Below are positions 1-11,989 of a stretch of 64,000 nt of DNA, one piece after another; positions within the stretch are counted from its first letter, which is position 1; each line of letters starts with the position of its first letter. A model generated the notes under the pieces. The model saw only the letters and a list, made by a program, of their open reading frames with translations, was not told the DNA's origin and ran no database searches. The DNA is taken from positions 11,103,264 through 11,167,263 of the forward strand of contig OX459097.1 in the NCBI GenBank assembly GCA_949775045.1. The letters run 5' to 3'. The position numbers were made by a program, and so were the translations under genes. The DNA comes from Metridium senile. Taxonomy: Eukaryota > Cnidaria > Anthozoa > Actiniaria > Metridiidae.

Positions 1-789
1 TCAATTAATTAAATTGACTGTGGTTTTAATTTTTTTGCGAACTCAGACATTGTAATGGCTAGTTGTAAATATGTTTTTGGCTGCTGTTTTTTACTTGCAA
101 TTTTTGATGTTTTCTTCAGGAAACAAAGGTCTATACAATCATTTATCAAATTTATGAATAATTCATAACCTATTAGTGCAACCATGGTTGTCCATTGTGG
201 TCACATGTACAGACCTTTAAGTCCCAATAAAGGATTGATGTTTTATGCATCAACTTTGATAAAGATCTGATGAATAAAACATCCAATCTGTATCAAAGTT
301 AATAGTTCTGATGGCACAAACACCAGCAAAGGTCTCTTCGCATCATCGACCTTTGCCGTTTTTTCAAACCATCTCACTTGAAATCCTGGCAGCCTACTAC
401 TGTACCTTACAAGACCTCTTTCAAATGTGGAATGTGAAGAGTGACACAGTGCGCATGATCATAATTTAATGATCACATCATTACTAGAAATGTTCATTAA
501 TCTTGGACTTTTCTTCAATAACTAATTAGTAAATGAGTTTTAAATGAATGTTGGGATTTGATATGTCACATAAAATATTTGCTTCAGAGCTTTATGGGCT
601 TAAAAAATGCCCATAAAGGTCTCCCACTCATATTATATCTATTACTTAATCATTGCTTTTATATTTCCATCATATTCATCATGAGATTATTATTATATTT
701 ATCATAATACTATTTCCATTGACAATTAATGTCAACTTGTTAACTTCATCATCATTGTCATCATCATCATCAACTTTTTTTGTTTCTAC

Positions 790-2805
790 CTTGACGTGTA
801 GGTTGAGGTGAGTCCTGTATGTCTTGCAAAGGAACATTCTCCTCATGTTGGCCATCTTTACATGTTGCACACCTTTTTTTTAAAAACAATTTCAACTTTT
901 TTCTTAAACAGTACAATACTGTTACAATGAGTGCAGTGACCATCACTCCTAAAGATGCAAAAGCTACTTTCAAATTGATCTTAAGTTGGGGATGGACCTC
1001 TTGGCTTGGATGTGAGTGTGGCGCTTCATCATTGCTGGTTTCATTAGCACCAGGCTCCCTCTTTGTTGTTGGTGTTGCCAGAGGTTTTTGTGTTGTTTTT
1101 GAAGATGTAGTAGGATTCCTTGTTGGACTGGGTTGAGTGGTTGGGGCTGCCGTTGGTATAGTTGTTGGTCGTTTTGTTGGCTTCTGATCAGGCTCACACG
1201 TTCCTACAACAGTGTTCCATATAAAGCCCTTTTCGCACTTGTCAGGGTCGCATACTGTTGGACTGCTAGTAGTGCATTGTTGCAGCATTATATGTCCACC
1301 GCACTGTGGACATGGTGTACAGGTGGCTGTGCTGTTTTGATCGCTGTAGGATTCACCTGAAAAAGTGACAAGACAAAAACATTAGACTTTATTCACTGGT
1401 TTTACAAATACTAAGCATTGCTGTGTATAGATAGAAAATGTTTTGACAAGACAACCTGAACATTGCAAAAGCTATTTAGCAAGTACTTTTTTCACTGGTT
1501 TTACAAATACTAAGTATTCCTGGGTATCAACAGAAAAAATTAGAAAAATTTGGAATAATGTTTAGCTGCAGTAGTTCATTCAGCTGATGCTGGTATCCTA
1601 GCTGATCTTTCCTCCTCTCTCCATCAATGCTCCGTTTTACTGATACATGTAGATGAGCAATTCCATGATCATGGACGTTACATTTGAACACTTCATGCTG
1701 ATATTATGTAATGAAATGGTGTTATCAGTTTTATGGAAAAAAAAAAAACAATTTTCCTTTCTTTTTGTATGGATAAAAAAAAATAAAACGCATGTGTCAT
1801 GGATGTTACACTAAATAAACCACTTTTTCAAGTGAGCATGTATAACTTGTTATTCCTGTGAATTGACTGAGGATATTAAATTCTTCATGGGATATAATCT
1901 TTGTTAAAGATAAACGCTAGTAAGTATAATGTCAGTTTTTCAGTCCGTCTTTTATGTCTCGCCTTATTGACCAAAGAATGGTGTCATGGAGGTTACAGGT
2001 CCTGTCATGGATGTTACATTGTATGAAATATTCACCTATTTTAACCTCTTTTAACCTCTTTAATACCCTATCCTTCTGCAATCTACTCATATCACATATT
2101 AAATGGTTGCTTTTGCCTGGAATTTTGCAGTTTTGACTGAGGGGGGAGGGGGAGGAAGAGCAAATTATTTTTACTGAAAACTAAAACATCTGTTGAAAAC
2201 AGCCATGGTATAGCTAATGAAGCTTTTTAGGGTAAATTATGGATACATAGTTCAGTAAGAACAATCCAAGGTGCCAGATATACCTTAAATACTTCTGAAA
2301 TATGCCAAAGACTCGTTGGGGACCCCCCTGAAAGTTAACGTAGTGCCTATTTCTACTTGAGTCATATATTTTCCAATCACTCAACTATTACTCTATTCAA
2401 ATATGGTATAGTTGGCCTCAGAATTTTTGTTTTCATTTTGATGATTTTTTGCTCTCTCATATGGAATTGCTCATATATATAAAGCTACTCAAAGCTACAC
2501 AGATTGGAAAGAAGTTCTTACTGTGGGTTTCGTCTTTCTACGAAACTCAGACTTTCCCACGGCTTGCTGTGAAATAGGTTATAGTTACCTGAAACACATG
2601 GCACACATTTGAGCTTTGCTAGTCCTGTATTTAGTCTTCCAGAACATTCAAAGTTTAGTCCATACCCCACTGGACATGCAATGCATGTCCTACAGAAACA
2701 TTTGGTGAGGTTATCATTACAGATTTCTATTTCATCTGGGCCGAAGCATCTAGTAGCTGATATATATGTAATGAGACATAGCCCAAGAAGTGATACAATT
2801 AGCAT
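790..2805 (-). CDS. TNF receptor superfamily member, copy A (3' death-domain exon outside window)
   Basis: Single-pass death-receptor-like surface protein, read 5' to 3' on the minus strand. Coding exon 2 is 2,589-2,805 (217 nt); acceptor CAG directly precedes the ATG, and the exon encodes a signal peptide beginning MLIVSLLGLCL plus a Cys-rich module. Exon 3 is 790-1,356 (567 nt); it adds more CRD cysteines, a Thr/Pro/Ser stalk, one hydrophobic TM segment followed by basic RKKLK, and a cytoplasmic linker, ending at donor CAAG|GTAGAA. Exon 3 has exactly the same length as in copy B (15,599-16,165). The last exon is missing: base 1 onward matches the intron directly upstream of copy B's death-domain exon, so that exon should lie within about 360 bp left of the window. 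With a 329-nt final exon like copy B's, the protein would be about 370 aa. The family signals through adaptor death domains; the ligand is unknown. Confidence 0.85.
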
Positions 2806-4515
2806 CTGAAAATAATAAAGGATTTCATAAATTAGTATTTAAAAAGAAATGTTTAGAAAATAAAAAAGCATTATGATAACAATAAAAAAGTGAAAACATA
2901 GAAAAAAGGAATTGAAAAAAAAGTAAAGGTTTGAACAAGAAAAAAATGACAAATAGAAAGCGAAAAAGGAAGAAAAAGCAAAAAATGTTAAAGTAAAACT
3001 GAATGAGAAAATGGCTGACAAAGAAAAACATTAAAGTTAAGATTGGAACAATTAAAATATAATAAAACAAAGAAAAAACATATTAAAAGAAAATTGAAAG
3101 AACAAAAAAAAAATTTAGAAAAGAAAAGAAGTTCAAAAGAAAATAACAGTTCAAAAAATAAAAAGAAATTGAAAAAAGAAATCAAAGTGGAGGAAAATAA
3201 GTTGAAGAAAGGAATATATTATTAATTTACCATTAAATAAAATAGAGGGGAAAATCGTGTATCGAACATAAGAACATGATAATTATAAGAACAATATACA
3301 TTTTCCTAATAACTATTCAAACTGGGATTAAATTCATGGGAACGGATTAAGAACAATTAAATCGTGCAAATGGGTGGAATGTTACACCAAATAACTTAAC
3401 AGGGCATTTGTAAAGGGCCACTAACTCTCAATTAGCCCACTTTTGCAAGTAGCTTAGGATTTTGAAACAACTTTGGAATAGCCGGACTAAAGTTGGAAAG
3501 TAGGGGGATGGGTTGGGATGTGTATGTTTCTTTCATTTTTCATTTTGAAACTACTCTGGAATAAGGGACCAGCAAACTGGATAACCATTTACAGACAATG
3601 ATTTCCAGTTCTTCTCATTCTTAATCAGTGAACCGTGGATGAAAGGCCAGTTTGGATATAATACTATATAAAATATCAATTCATTTACAATATGTATCCA
3701 CTGAAGTTAATATATTCATATTGCAGGAAATGATAAATCTCGCCAAACGTCAACAAACCAGTCTTTTTGCAGACATTGTTCTTTTCTGAGTCATGCTTCA
3801 GTCACAAGACCATAAAAGGAATGCGAACTATTTCCCAAAAACTTCTACAAAACAACTACAAATGATTATTTTATCTTCAAAACGTGTGAAAAACTAATTA
3901 TCAAAGTCGAATAGATAAAGAAATTGATTTATTAATCAGCTGATTTTTTCCCGCAAAAAATTTCATTAGGATGGCAACGTTTGCTAAACGTAAACAATTT
4001 GTACTTTGAACTCGCATATCAAAATGAATTACGCAAACGGTTTCTTTAAAGTTTAAATCTTAAAAAAACTTAGAAATTACTTACAAGGCAAACATAGCTC
4101 GGTTTCCAAGAGATTTGCTATCAAATTTTTCGATTTCTCTTAACACAACAGTTGGAAGATGTTAAAGGCTTCACGCTCGAATAATTCGTATACGCAACAA
4201 GTTTTGTTCGAAACATTTCGCTTTTAAATCGCTTGCATCTTATAGAAAAACAATTACAGAACTTTAATCAGCAGTTCGCTTTTATGTGGGACAAAACAAG
4301 TATCTTTTCTGTGCAAAACTGTCGACGTTTGAAGCTTGTAATCTTTATGACGTTGTCGTCATGTTGCAACAACCCAGTTGTCAACCTCGTACACTCGAGC
4401 AAAACTATCAAACGTTATTAAATAAAGTATTCATGCTAAATCTAAAAGTAGTACTCCTGGGGCTTTGCTTGGCGTGTTAATATTTAGTCACCAATGAAAA
4501 TAGCGATGATCTTAC

Positions 4516-4570
4516 CTTCTTCATTTGTTAGAATGGATCACGAGCCATCTCTTCGCTCAATCAGAGCTTA
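4516..4570 (-). other. 5' untranslated first exon of TNF receptor copy A
   Basis: The minus strand reads AAG|GTAAGATC, a strong donor, with the exon ending at 4,516. The same exon and donor are conserved in copy B at 19,081. The transcription start is not determined, so the right boundary is approximate. Only short upstream ATG frames occur here; the main start is the ATG at the first base of exon 2. Intron 1 (2,590-4,515 less exon 2) contains a purine-rich plus-strand tract at about 2,860-3,220. Confidence 0.5.
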
Positions 4571-4979
4571 GAGAGGGCGCTCTCCTTTACGTCATCTACT
4601 GTACTATCCGTAAAAAAATGAACAGAATAAGTTAACAGGAGAAAGACTTTAAAGACTTGTTGTGTGGAATGTTCAAACTAGATGGTGTCAGCCCAGTACG
4701 TTCTTCTTACTACTCCAAATCGATGAATGAATTCTGTTTTGATTGAGTATAACAACATTGGGGGGAATCCCCGGCCCCGATCACGTGGCCATGGACGTGA
4801 TCATAAGCATGCATATTGTTTGCAATGAAATGCGACGAAATGATAATACATACCTAGCCTCCTACGCAGACATTCTTTGTCGTCACTAAAATTTTTATCG
4901 ATCCCTAACTTCTTTTGGTATAGACACAGGTAACCCAGGCATAGAATAAAAACTTAGAATAAAAACGTAGAGGAGACAG

Positions 4980-6135
4980 TAGAGTAGTTTCACATAAGCC
5001 GCTTCTTGTATGCTGTGTTTCTTTAGCCTGCGTCACATCCGGACTGTTGATTAGCCTGCGTCACATCCGGACTTTTTCTCGGTTTGTGACGCAGGCTATG
5101 TTTCTTATATGCTAATGAGGTCTTTGACAAGAAATATAACGAATTCACGTGCATACGTTGTTACAATAGAGTGCAAATAATATAACCGTGAAATAGATAG
5201 CAACAAATAGGAGATAGTTAGTGCTTAGTTAGGCAAGACATAGGAATTCAGTGAGGCATGACAGGAGCACGGGCTTTTTCTACATCAACGACTCAGTGCG
5301 CAAAAGAATGTGTTTCTGACGTTTAATGAGTTAAAAATGGAGACACAAGACAATAAATCAACGCAGACACAACTATAACTAAAATAAATAACCAATACGC
5401 AAATGAACTAGTATTTGCTAACACTTTTATTTCTTTTGAGCTAAAAATCAAGACACAAGACACATCTAAAACTAAAATCAAGACACAAACACAGTGAATT
5501 AACAACACGGCACGCAAATGAAATTGTTTGCTATCCATTTTATTGTTTCAAAAACATGTAGCTAGAAATCAAGATGCAAGACACATTTATAAAAAAAAAA
5601 AACACACCTTGCTCTCCATTTCATTGTTTCAACTTGCGCGCAGCAAAGAATGAATGCACAAGACGGAATTTTAACTCGAGAACTCAATCAAAGCTAGAAA
5701 TAAATGAACCAAAACGACAAGGAAAAACCTACCAAATAATGAAATGAAAAAAACTCTGTGTTTTCTCCTGAAAAATACGTCTAAAATGATGCAGTTTTTT
5801 CCACGTGTGCCCCAGTCGTCGCAAGCTAAAATGAAATGTGTCTCTCCTCCGTCACATACTGCACGTGCAAGACCCATCACGGCTCGCTTATTTCTCGACA
5901 AATCAAATTTAGGCAAGAAACAGCACATAGTTATTAATTAGTTAGCTAGCTAACTATTTCACGGTTATATTATTTGCACTCTATTAAAAACCGTGAACTT
6001 TAGAAAGAAAAAACTTTAATTATGTTTCTATTGTAACAACACATGCACATGAATTCGTTATATTTCTTGGCAACGAGCTCTTGGCATATAAGTAACACAT
6101 AAACATACAAAAGCGGCTTATGTGAAGCTACTCTA
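4980..6135. mobile_element. Long-TIR palindromic DNA transposon, non-autonomous
   Basis: The ends are inverted repeats of roughly 250 bp. The left end reads TAGAGTAGTTTCACATAAGC and the right end, reversed, TAGAGTAGCTTCACATAAGC. Inner arms around ATTATTTGCACTCTAT also pair (about 5,165-5,205 with 5,945-5,985). The target is TA (4,980-4,981). The empty site is preserved in duplicate unit B at 25,121-25,122. No transposase frame is seen. A Tc1/mariner-type element is inferred from the TA target. Confidence 0.8.
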
Positions 6136-6262
6136 GAGTACGAACACTAAAAGTGTGCAATACTTTGTACTATTTACCACTAAATAGTGTTGATTAAACA
6201 ATAGAGAACAAAAGAATTTGCATAATTTAGCAGTATTTAGTGGTATTTATGTTGCACACTTG
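6134..6262. mobile_element. TAGAGTA MITE, right end truncated
   Basis: Member of the about 145-bp palindromic MITE family seen intact at 10,912, 12,525 and 38,455. It starts TAGAGTACGAACACTAAAAG, sharing its first TA with the preceding element, and ends early at TTGCACACTTG. The outer about 16 bp of the right TIR are gone, and the sequence joins the flanking TA at 6,263-6,264. Confidence 0.8.
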
Positions 6263-7044
6263 TAAGTACACTTCTTTATATTAATTCTAAGCTTTATTTT
6301 CAGAAATCTGTAATACTTTTTACTGTGATATTATAAGAAAAGCCTTGTTATTACATACAATTTTCTTTACAAATGAATAGCCTGGGTTCAGTGAAGAAGT
6401 CAGTGAGTTTTCGTTTAATAGTTTAACATACAAAATGGCCACTGTACCTTATATTTGGTGGCGAATAAGTTCTTTTGTATTTATAATATCAGCATGATTT
6501 TTGGTAGAGATATGAAATAGGCTTCAAAGATTTGAAATTAAAGAAGCCAAAACTGAAACTTACTTTGGTAAGGTTTTACGGCGAAAATACCTCATCACTG
6601 CATTTAGAGCTCGCAAAAAAAATATTTTATTTTGTCTTCTTTAATTTTGATATGTTATTATATGAAATTTATTGATGTTAAGTTTAATTATTTTTGCAAT
6701 TAGATTTTTAGGAGATATTAAAGTTTTACGAAATCGCACTTTAAAACTATATACCTATTGGTGAGTGAATATTCATAATTTTTGGTATAAACCAATCTGT
6801 GCTCTTTTCCCTCCTCTCTCAATCAAATTATGCTCCCTTAACATATATTTAAAGCTACTCAAAGCTACACAGTTTGGAAAGAAGTTGAAACAAATGTGAT
6901 GCCACTGGGGATCAAGCTCAGGGCCTCTCACTCAGATAGCCGCACATGAGTTAATTTAGAAAAAAAAAAAAATTTATCTACACTTGTTCCTATATATATT
7001 TGTTGCTTAACATTGAGGAAGTATTATGTACATTATATACATAC

Positions 7045-7207
7045 CATAGAAGCACATGACACCTCCAAGTGCTACACTGACACCAGCAAGCACACAAAAC
7101 TGTACATCATATGTATTGTGTAGTGTACAGTCCTTGTTATCGCCATGCATGGGAATACTTGTAGTTTCCATGGTGATTAAGTAAGACAACCAACCAATCA
7201 CATTCAA
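7045..7207 (-). pseudogene. Orphan TMEM198-like exon
   Basis: Minus-strand exon bounded by acceptor TTTTCAG (start 7,207) and donor TATG|GTATGT (end 7,045), with ATG at 7,171-7,169. It encodes 42 aa including NTYDVQFCVLAGVSVALGGV and ends at MCFYG, resembling the first membrane helix of TMEM198-type multi-pass proteins, which continue FYGYR. No following exon is recognisable on the minus strand between here and the duplication boundary at about 6,793. The gene was probably cut by the rearrangement, or continues beyond the window. The family call rests on recall of the motif; alternatives are an unrelated TM exon or a chance frame. Confidence 0.35.
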
Positions 7208-7581
7208 CTGAAAATTGTAAAATAATGTATAATTATTTGATGAAGATGATAATGACAATGATGATGATGGAGAAGATCGATGGTTATAATGATGATGATT
7301 AAATGGTCATGATGATGATGTTGAAGATCAATTGTGATAATGATGATGTTTAATGAAGAAATAGAAAACGTGCGCGCATGCTGTGTGCAGTTATAAAGCA
7401 TGCAGGGTTGTCAGAACACAAGAGAAGTGTTAAGAAAAGCATGACGCCAAGCGGAGTGTTTCTCAACACTTCTCGAGTGTTCTGACAATCCCCAAGTGCT
7501 TTATAACTGCATACAGCACAGAAAGGAAGTTTTCTACTTCTTTTATAAAATACAAACTGATCAACATGTAAACGTGACGAC

Positions 7582-9437
7582 TTTAATCAGTTTTTTACGT
7601 CAGTGGGCAAGAATACCGCAGACTCAGCTACACATCTTGCATCGTTAATCAACATCTCATTGCCTGATGATCCTTCTCCATTAGCAGATGTCTCAACTGA
7701 CCTGTTCAATTTTCATCCTATCAGCTGCACTGAAGTCAAACGCATCATTTCATCTATGCCTACAAATAAGTCCCCGGGACCTGATAAAGTCAACATGAGA
7801 GTGATTAAAGATTGTCTATCAGTAATCCTTGGACCACTCACTGATATTATAAACTGTTCACTCACTACATCTAAGTTTCCTGACTCGTGGAAGAAAGCTG
7901 AAGTAATTCCCTTACTAAAGGGAGGGGATCCCGAACAACCATCAAACAATAGACCACTCTCACTACTTGGAGTCGCATCTAAGATCTGTGAAAGGATAGT
8001 GTTAAACCAATTTACCTCATATCTACTAAAGTACAATCGTCTCACTTGTCATCAAAGTGGAAACCGTAAACACCACTCGACTGAAACACTTAACATCCTT
8101 ATCAGTGATGCCATTCTCGAAGCTATGGATAAAAAGAAAATCTCAGCTCTAGTTCTGTTAGACCTTTCAAAAGCGTTCGACAGTGACATGACATGCTGCT
8201 GCAGAAACTCAGCCATGTAGGAGCTTCACCCAATGCCATCTTGTGGTTCCGCAGCTACCTTAGTGGACGACTACAATCTGTACGCATAGGATCAACTTTG
8301 TCCTCGTCACTTCCCATCACACATGGTGTACCACAAGGTGCGATACTTTCTCCGCTTCTCTTTTGCATTTACATGGATGATCTCCCATCTGTAGCTCGTA
8401 GTTGCCAACTTGAATCATACGTCGATGATTCAAAGTTATTGATGTCTTTTCCAGTAAAGGATATTGATGCAACTAAAATCGCCTTAGAAGAGGACCTCCG
8501 ACGTGTAGCTAAATGGTGCTCAGTAAATCATCTACTCATAAATCCTGAAAAGACCAAGCTTTTATTTGTGGGCACCCGCCAGATGGTAAAAAGACTCCCT
8601 ATTAACCTTGAAATATCGTTCCTGGACAAAAGGATCAAGCCTGTTACTGATGCTAAAGACTTAGGAGTAATTATTGACTCTAATTTGACCTTTGACAAAC
8701 ATATAAGTACTACTGTTGCGTCATGTATGGCAAAACTATGTCAAATTAATCGTGTGAAGGAAAGTTTTGACAAAGACTCGTTATGCCTTATGATTTCTAC
8801 ACTGGTTTTAAGCAAACTTTTCTATTGTTCAACCGTTTGGTCAAATACGTCAAGTACAAACGTTAAAAAGCTTCAATCTGTTCAAAATGTCGCATGTAGA
8901 ATAATCTCTAATCGACGAAAATTTGATCACATTTCTCCTGCGATGAAAGAGCTACGCTGGCTTCCAGTAAAAGAACAGCTGTTGTTCCGCGACACCATCA
9001 TGATGTACAAGGTTAGGTTTAATATGGCACCCCAATATCTATCAAACAAATTTTGTAATCGAACTGCTATACATGGGTGTCAAACCAAAAACCGCGATCT
9101 TTTGTCAAATACCCTTGTACTCAACTGCGTCTGGACAAAGAACATTTAAATATAGAGCAGGCAAGATATGGAACGAACTGGATAAAAACGTTAAAAATCT
9201 AAAGTCAATTATACAATTTAAGAATAGACTTAAAACATTATTATTAGATGAACTTTATGACGAATAGCACTTTATATCTTTTATCAGATATCTCATTATA
9301 TTATATATATTCAATAATTTATACTTAATTCTTATATTGTAAATATCAATTTATATTTATATTTTATTATTCTTATTTGTAATTAGATTTGAAAAGCCCA
9401 CTGGGAAATCTTAATAAAGTATGTATGTATGTATGTA
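7582..9437 (+). mobile_element. 5'-truncated non-LTR retrotransposon (CR1/L2-like)
   Basis: LINE inserted in the MITE at 7,350-9,500, with a short candidate target duplication ACGTG on each side. Only the reverse transcriptase part and 3' UTR remain. The 3' end is GCCCACTGGGAAATC followed by TATG repeats, typical of the CR1/L2 group. At least two frameshifts make it inactive. Confidence 0.85.
7603..9267 (+). pseudogene. LINE reverse transcriptase, frameshifted
   Basis: Three frames together cover most of an RT domain. Frame 1 (7,603-8,190) shows SPGPDKVNMRVIKDCL and VLLDLSKAFDS. Frame 2 (8,193-about 9,120) shows HGVPQGAILSPLLFCIYMDD and the catalytic box YVDDSKL. Frame 3 (about 9,110-9,267) gives the usual LINE C-terminus SGQRTFKYRAGKIWNELDKN. 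A frame change sits at about 8,190, where residues between AFDS and DMLLQKL are lost, and another near 9,115. The catalytic Asp pair is intact, but no continuous protein can be made. The endonuclease and ORF1 are absent through 5' truncation. Confidence 0.85.
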
Positions 9438-9509
9438 CGTGTGTGCTTTCGTAAAGTGCGCGCCTCAACCAATCAAAATACATGATAGTTATTTTATAAT
9501 ATTATGACA

Positions 9510-9825
9510 ATGGTGATGATGATGATAATGATGATGACAAAGCTACTGCATCTGCTGATGATGATAGAGATGCTAATAATGATTATGCTGATGCCAATAA
9601 TGATGATGATTAGTTATTATGAAGATGAAGTTAAAAATATATAGATAGTCATTTTACAATCATGAGTGTGGTTAGTACATAAAATGCCTCCGAGAACAGA
9701 CTTAGATAGAAAGATATGAAGAAATCGATATACTTAAAAGACGTAATCATAATTTTTGTGAATCATATGAAGTTAATAATAAGCTTTCAAAATTGGAATA
9801 CATTTCCAACAGCTTCATGTCTGAA
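9510..9825. repeat. GAT-rich simple repeat and plain AT-rich DNA
   Basis: Imperfect GATGATGAT/AATGATGATGAC units at about 9,510-9,620, then AT-rich sequence with no gene signal. Confidence 0.6.
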
Positions 9826-9828
9826 ATA

Positions 9829-9951
9829 TACACCTAATTGCAAGAACTGAAGAAAGAGTTCAGCTTGAGTGATCTTCTTTTGTCTTTTAATTAACAATTC
9901 CTTTTCCACTAAAATGACAAAAGTCAGGACAACGTTCTTGCAGTAGGTGTA
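9829..9951. mobile_element. TACACC palindromic MITE
   Basis: Begins TACACCTAATTGCAAGAAC and ends with the inverse, GTTCTTGCAGTAGGTGTA. The centre carries TCTTTTGTCTTTTAATTAA, shared with copies at 27,987, 58,390 and 60,282. Confidence 0.75.
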
Positions 9952-10016
9952 GATAAATTCACGAATCAAGAAAGAAAATTAAAGGATTTAGAAACACTGT
10001 TTTTCCCGGTGTTTTT

Positions 10017-10104
10017 CTATTGTTCTCTATTGTCTATAATTAAATCAACACTATTTACTGCTAAACAGTGCAAAGTGCTGCACACTTTTAGTGTTTGTAC
10101 TCTA
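10017..10104. mobile_element. TAGAGTA MITE, right half only
   Basis: Matches the right half of the about 145-bp family (…TTGTTCTCTATTG to GTGTTTGTACTCTA). The left TIR is missing. Confidence 0.7.
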
Positions 10105-10109
10105 GTATA

Positions 10110-10905
10110 CATTAGATAAGTTTTATAACAATAAAATCCATCAATTTGCTCACAAGTACAGCCGGAAAATACATACTTACTTCTTATAAACTGATCACAG
10201 ATTCCGTCAACATCGCCATTTCGTTTTGGGATGGCAGAAGGGGACTGGGTGCTAGGCTTTCTCTCTTTACCCTCCCCTCCCTGCCCCCCTCCCTCGGAGT
10301 CCCCAGAGAAACAAAATATCGGGGAGCCATCAAATCAACCAGAAGTTGTTTTGGCACAGGGAGCCTTATAAAACAATGATAAAATACACTGTAATACAGA
10401 TGGTTTCTTATTTAATTTGTTTCTATTTTCCTCCCCTTCCTTCAGGTACCTGGATCGGGCTTCCTGTGGTTGTAAATTTTCACGCGCGTAAATTTTCAGG
10501 TGTAGTATTTCGCAGTGTTTACAAACGTGCGAACTTGAAGAGCGTTTTAAAAACTTTCTCTGCTTTTTAATGATGAAGATGGATTCAACAAGGACCAGGG
10601 TTTGCTTAAATACATGTTTAAGAGGTATGTGTAAAAATGAAGCTTAATATCTGTGTGTTTTAATTATGTTTTAATTAATTAATTAATTAATTGTTGTAAA
10701 ATTTCGTCTCGGCGGTTTTGGTCTCTCCGAAGCCGTTTAATATTATTAATTTTAATACTAAATATACACATGGTATTTTGTGAGTCAAATCAAATACAAC
10801 TCTTTTTGCTCGCTTTTTAGTTTTATTGACTACTGTTAAACTACACTATTTACATAATGCAGTTATTACAACATTTTAAATTATTAAAGTACGTTGGATG
10901 TCACA
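10110..10905. other. Unassigned intergenic DNA
   Basis: No exon, TIR pair or tandem array is recognised. There is a C-rich stretch (10,262-10,310) and an AATT-repeat run near 10,675-10,693. Short open frames here show no domain. Confidence 0.4.
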
Positions 10906-10911
10906 AAGTGA

Positions 10912-11056
10912 TAGAGTACAAATACTAAAAGTGTGCAATACTTTGTACTATTTACCACTAAATAGTGTTGATTAAACAATAGAGAACAATAGAATTAGCA
11001 TAATTTAGCAGTATTTAGTGGTAATTATGTTGCACACTTTTAGTGTTTGTACTCTA
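10912..11056. mobile_element. TAGAGTA MITE, intact (145 bp)
   Basis: Starts TAGAGTACAAATACTAAAAG and ends with its inverse, CTTTTAGTGTTTGTACTCTA. The whole element folds back on itself (ACCACTAAAT with AGTATTTAGTGGT). TA termini suggest a Tc1/mariner-mobilised MITE. Confidence 0.88.
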
Positions 11057-11557
11057 CTATGGAAATCAGTAGACTGGCAATCATGCCCCAAAAATTGCGT
11101 CCACGTGACCAATTTTTTTTGTACCATGTGATCGCTTCTGGCCAAACATTTTGCTCAAAATTGGTCATGTGGTAGAAAAAGACACACTCCCAAGTCCAAA
11201 TTTTCAACGTACATTTAACCACTCTAGTGATTTTCATAGTATTTCGATTGCAAAATATATATGCAAAAGCTAACATTTTTAAAGTGGTACACTATTTACA
11301 AATGTAATTATTACAAGTTTTTTAAGTACGGTTGTTAGAGTGATAGATATGAAAATGTCATGAAAGTGAAACATGGCTACAATGCATTATGGGCCAGAAG
11401 GGATTTTGTTTTGTTCCTGACTGAATTAATCATTATGTTGTTATTATTATTAATATCCTAATAAATATATGTTTATTATTATCTTCCATGAATTTCACTG
11501 ATATCTTTCTTAAAAATTCACTCATAACAATTTCAGTTAAGTATATATACTATATAC

Positions 11558-11727
11558 AGGCCAGGGCAAACGGCTTCAACAATTGCTTCAAAATTGGTTA
11601 GATTTTATTGAATGCTGTAGGATGGTTGTTGAACGATGTTGAACATAGGGGGACAAATAGTTTCAACAATGTTGAAACAAAATCAAATGGATGTTGAAGC
11701 AAATGTCGAAGCCGTTTACCCAGGCCT
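11558..11727. mobile_element. GGCCAGGGCAAACGG palindromic MITE
   Basis: Left end AGGCCAGGGCAAACGGCTTC pairs with right end GAAGCCGTTTACCCAGGCCT. GTTGAAAC/GTTTCAAC-rich inner arms also pair. About 170 bp, non-coding. Confidence 0.75.
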
Positions 11728-11983
11728 TACTGTGCGACTCGCTGTACCATAGTAACTTACAAAAATTTCTGATGAATTTTTGACATTATTTTGACTTTTT
11801 TTCACCTCAATCGGACCAATTACAGACATCAAAGTATCTAAAGTCTCTTCCTCTCGATATAAACCCTGCCTGTCGATATAAACTTGTACCTAATTGGTCC
11901 ATTGAGATGGAAAAATGTCAAAATAATGTCAAAAATTCATCAAAAGTTTTGTAAGTGACTATGGTACTGCGAGTCGCACAGTA
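11728..11983. mobile_element. CTGTGCGACTCGC palindromic MITE
   Basis: Directly abuts the previous MITE. Left TTACTGTGCGACTCGC pairs with right GCGAGTCGCACAGTAA. Inner arms around AATTTTTGACATTATTTTGAC pair with the inverse at 11,918-11,940. TA target likely. Confidence 0.8.
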
Positions 11984-11989
11984 AGTCAA

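Larger units (their letters stand above)
1..6793. repeat. Segmental duplication, unit A
   Basis: Sequence from base 1 to about 6,793 aligns with about 14,835-25,620, across exons, introns and upstream DNA. The first bases match 14,836 onward, and similarity ends near 6,793 after a shared TTTGGTATAAACCAA. The left limit lies outside the window. The unit is interrupted by a transposon insertion at 4,980-6,264. Confidence 0.85.
7350..9500. mobile_element. Palindromic GTTATAAAGC MITE, split by a LINE
   Basis: Fold-back repeat with inner arms GTTATAAAGCAtGcaGGGTTGTC and its inverse near 7,390-7,510. Related copies lie at 35,205-35,510 and 47,557-47,830. Its outer part (AAGTGCGCGCCTCAACCAAT) resumes at 9,450 after the LINE, as shown by the uninterrupted copy at 35,210-35,300. 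Confidence 0.75.

Noticed and set aside
770..1288. A separate 172-aa gene starting at MLQQC
   Set aside because: It is the middle exon of TNF receptor copy A; the Met is internal and the true end is the donor at 790.
2825..3225. Phe-rich minus-strand and Lys-rich plus-strand frames
   Set aside because: Caused by a purine-rich tract in intron 1 of TNF receptor copy A, with a counterpart in copy B; no domain.
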